From the NCBI RefSeq assembly GCF_004117055.1, contig NZ_CP026363.1:3867001-3931000 (forward strand): a stretch of DNA of 64,000 nucleotides, given 5' to 3'. The notes under the pieces were generated by a model, which was given only the letters and a program-made list of their open reading frames with translations, ran no database searches and was not told the DNA's origin. Position 1 is the stretch's first letter; each line of letters opens with the position of its first letter. This stretch comes from Brevibacillus agri (lineage in GTDB: Bacteria; Bacillota; Bacilli; Brevibacillales; Brevibacillaceae). The translations under genes and the position numbers were made by a program. Positions 61,713 through 64,000 of this stretch are shown piece by piece.

Positions 61713-63141
61713 ATGGACAAGAATACCCTATTTTCTTCATTTGGTAAATGGGTTGCACCCATCAATATTATGAAACTTCAACAACGAATTGACGAAACGG
61801 ATCAAGACAAGTACGTGAAGAAGCTGACGACAAAAGCGTATCTTCTCCTATGTGAACGCTCACCAAAAAGTTGACCACTTTGCTCATCATAAAGTTACCC
61901 ACCTGACAGTTTGAGCACACGTCATCATTTTCACACCTAATTGCAAATGTTTTTACTGAGCCAAGGATCGTCAAGGGCTTGCGTAGCAAGGGGTTTACCC
62001 TTTATCCTTGACGATCCTTGGTGCAGGAAATAAAATGCTACTTTGTGTGAAAAAAAGCATCGTAGGTGGTCAACTCGAAGATGAGCGTTTGCTCCAAAAA
62101 TGGTCAACTTTTTGATTAGCATTCACACTCCTATTTTTACATGCCCAACTTCAGCAACGCGAAGGGCTTCGAGCCATTGCTGACGATGTTCTATCAAAGA
62201 AATTTCAGCAAGAATTAGGACTGTCATCGATCAGCCCCGCACAGCTTAGTCGAAAAAACAATCGGGTAGAACCTGCTTTGCTTGAAGAAGTTTTTGTCGA
62301 CCTTGTCCAGCAAATTCAACGCGTTTCTGGAAAAGCCTGCTCTCTTCGAAAACACATAAAGATCATTGATTCCACTACAATTGGATTATGTTTGCAAAAG
62401 TATAAGTGGGCAACCTTTCGCGAAACAAAGGCAGGAATCAAAATTCATCTTCGTCTCGTTTTCGCAAGCCAGGAGGATGTCTATCCTGAAAAGATTTCCC
62501 TAACTTGTGCCAAATCCAATGACCGCACCCAAATGGAGTCGCTGATTGATGAGATCGGAGCCATGTACGTCTTTGATCGAGGGTACGTGGATTATGAAAA
62601 GTTCGATGAGTATACCGATCAGGGCATCTTTTTTGCTTCACGTCTCAAGGATAACGCGGAAACTCGTCATTTGTATACTTTCAAAGTACCACCAGAAAGC
62701 TCCGTTTTATCTGACTCCATGATCCTTCTTGGAACGCCACAAAAACGGGTGGATAATGTGTTACGACTGATTGAAACGCATGATTCGAAAGGAAATCGTA
62801 TTCGAATCATCACCAATCGGTTCGACTTAGAAGCAGAAGAATTGAGCGACATCTACCGTTGGCGCTGGCAAATAGAACTGTTTTTCAAATGGATGAAACA
62901 ACACGCAAAGATCAAGACGTTCTATGGAACAAGTGAAAATGCGGTCTGGAATCAAGTTTTTCTCGCTCTCATTGCTTACTGCTTGTTGCTTCTTGTAAAG
63001 CTGGAAAGAAACAGTCAGCACAGTCTGCTGCAAATCAGTAGATGGCTCAAAGTGTTTCTCTGGCAGACCTTTGAACAATGGATAGGCAGAATGGATTACC
63101 AATCCAAACGAACATCCAGAGGGCGACAGAAAAGGAAGTAA
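61713..63141 (+). pseudogene. IS4-family transposase gene split by a miniature element
   Basis: Begins ATGGACAAGAAT at 61713 and matches the intact transposase until about codon 46 (TTKAYLLL); the frame is cut by the insertion at 61851-62127 and resumes at FLHAQLQQREG to the stop at 63141. Removing 283 bases restores exactly 381 codons plus stop. Residual frames cannot give a full transposase; it would need the other copy to move. Confidence 0.9.
61851..62127. mobile_element. 277-bp IS21-like miniature element (MITE) nested in the transposase gene
   Basis: Ends are 27-bp imperfect inverted repeats: TGTGAACGCTCACCAAAAAG at 61851 and TGTGAATGCTAATCAAAAAG (complement) at 62127, each continuing TTGACCA. 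A 6-bp direct repeat CTCCTA flanks it (61845-61850 and 62128-62133). Further copies of the GTTGACCA/AAAGTTaCC motif occur near both ends, as in IS21-family termini. It encodes no transposase and contains a 16-bp perfect inverted repeat, CCAAGGATCGTCAAGG (61962-61977) and complement (62007-62022). Confidence 0.88.
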
Positions 63142-63301
63142 GTGTTGTTTGTTGTTGTCGATGTTGTAATAAATGTATAAAACTACTAAATGGATAGTGG
63201 CTACCTTTTGCTTGGCTGTTCTCGTTTTTGGTTGTGAAGTTGAAAATGTCATTCAGAATAATTTGACAATAGATGGATTCATTTTTTATGCAACGCTAAT
63301 G

Positions 63302-63389
63302 TAATTTCATAGACTTCGGAAATCTTCAGAGCATATTTTTCTGTGCCAAGCTCAATCACTATATACTGGTCTTGCTGTGAAACTTCCAT
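63302..63389 (-). pseudogene. cheW: cheW fragment, first 29 codons
   Basis: After GGGGGTG, ATG 63389 opens MEVSQQDQYIVIELGTEKYA, then LKISEVYEI, the typical CheW N-terminus. The IS4-family end follows, adding TLALHKK and a TGA at 63281-63279. The CheW core needed for CheA-receptor coupling is missing. What follows past the element is cheB, not the rest of cheW, so more than a simple insertion happened. Confidence 0.88.
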
Positions 63390-63482
63390 TGTTTCACCCC
63401 CTAGGTATATTCACTCAACCAAGGAATGCGGATTCGGATAGAAGATACGGCAGATCATGCCAAGAAAAGATACTGTCTGTTT

Positions 63483-64000
63483 TTAACATTCATGAGTATG
63501 GTACAGCTCAATAAAGTGCGATTCACACATTTGTAGAAATACAGTCAAATAATACGGATCAAATTGCGTGTTTCGACTTTTCCACAACTCTGTTTTGGCA
63601 TCCGCGAACGAAATGCTTTTACGGTAAGGGCGATCCGAAACCATGCAGTCGAACGCATCCAATATGGAACAAATTCTGGCGTAGAATGGGATGTCACTGC
63701 CAATCAAACCGAATGGGTAACCCGTTCCATCCAGACGTTCATGATGGTAGAGAACCGAACTGGTAACATCCTGGTTGGTGATGCCCTCCTTCTGTAAAAA
63801 TTCGTTTCCCCATATCGGATGTTGCTTAATTAATTCCCATTCATTTTGGGACAGTGCGGAGGATTTTCTTAAAATGGATTTTGGAACAAAAATTTTACCG
63901 ATATCGTGCAAGGAGCATCCCAGTACAAGTTTTTGCGATTGCTCTTGATTTAAATTTAATTCTGCGGCCATTCGTCTTGCCATATTACTAACGCGAATAC
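63483..64000 (-). CDS. HD-GYP domain phosphodiesterase, C-terminal part
   Basis: The gene continues past the right window edge; at least 172 residues are present. VLGCSLHDIGKIFVPKSIL holds the HD pair and HHERLDGTGYPFGL the GYP motif; YHHERLDGTGYP and DAFDCMVSDRPYR complete the metal site. Such enzymes hydrolyse cyclic di-GMP. The domain's upstream partner (receiver, GAF or other) is not visible. It ends 94 bases before the cheW fragment and may belong to the same motility/chemotaxis operon. Confidence 0.9.
   Translation of the reverse strand, partial: IRVSNMARRMAAELNLNQEQSQKLVLGCSLHDIGKIFVPKSILRKSSALSQNEWELIKQHPIWGNEFLQKEGITNQDVTSSVLYHHERLDGTGYPFGLIGSDIPFYARICSILDAFDCMVSDRPYRKSISFADAKTELWKSRNTQFDPYYLTVFLQMCESHFIELYHTHEC

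Larger units (their letters stand above)
61575..63301 (+). mobile_element. IS4-family insertion sequence, second copy, interrupted
   Basis: A 1727-bp element with ends CACTAGCGTTGCAT (61575-61588) and ATGCAACGCTAATG (63288-63301), the same element as at 34306-35750 but in opposite orientation. Subtracting the inserted 277-bp element and its 6-bp duplication gives 1444 bp, agreeing with the intact copy. The flanks belong to two different genes (cheB on the left, cheW on the right) and show no target duplication. Confidence 0.9.

Noticed and set aside
1-64000. CRISPR array, tRNA/rRNA genes, prophage or a known defence island
   Set aside because: No regularly spaced repeats, cloverleaf or rRNA signatures, phage structural genes or defence nucleases were recognised on either strand.

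Overview
The window looks like the chromosome of an aerobic, endospore-forming, competence-encoding member of the Bacillales, most likely Brevibacillus or a close relative. The genus is inferred from gene content and synteny; no search was possible. Evidence for a spore former is gpr, spoIIP, yqxA and an uninterrupted sigK. The order yqeG-yqeH-aroE-yqeI-nadD-yqeK-rsfS-yqeM, then comE genes, holA, rpsT, gpr, spoIIP and yqxA matches the comE-aroE region of Bacillus subtilis, with local changes: leuS and asnB are inserted, comEA is flipped and comEB is absent.

Layout. 1-1.25 kb: end of an oligopeptide ABC transporter operon (oppD, partial oppF). 1.5-5.9 kb: sporulation genes yqxA, spoIIP and gpr, then rpsT and holA. 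6.1-7.6 kb: an ECF sigma factor and its membrane anti-sigma factor behind an ECF-type promoter. 7.6-13.9 kb: comEC, asnB, comEA, comER. 14.1-22.2 kb: leuS with a leucine T-box leader, then the ribosome-assembly, NAD and shikimate operon. 22.4-34.2 kb: accessory metabolism: a TetR/MFS pair, dinB, a peroxiredoxin, peptide and cell-wall-fragment genes (OppA-like lipoprotein, class I amidotransferase, serine hydrolase, VanX-like dipeptidase), an FAD oxidoreductase, a CvfC-like HEAT protein and a tandem GNAT. 34.3-36.5 kb: an intact IS4-family element and an AT-rich secreted protein. 36.7-52.8 kb: housekeeping and envelope genes: L,D-transpeptidase, ABC-F ATPase, sirtuin, Tyr-rich cupin protein, metallophosphatase, a thiol/copper respiratory-maturation block (bdbC, thioredoxin-like, ctaG, sco, YtkA-like), an NlpC/P60 protein with one dead domain, and a MurF-like ligase divergent from capA. 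52.9-64 kb: carD, then increasing gene decay (frameshifted GNAT and SUKH genes, a carboxymuconolactone decarboxylase remnant, an ISL3 element), sigK, and a chemotaxis cluster damaged by insertion sequences.

The least ordinary part is 60.3-63.4 kb. A second copy of the IS4-family element, itself interrupted by a 277-bp IS21-like miniature element, lies between the first 29 codons of cheW and a cheB that has lost its receiver domain, while a 120-bp MITE-like hairpin element abuts the cheY stop codon. No tRNA, rRNA, CRISPR array, prophage or evident new defence system was seen. The most interesting items are IS-driven remodelling of the chemotaxis operon, the rearranged comE locus, degenerate enzyme domains, and low-complexity proteins that may belong to the spore surface.
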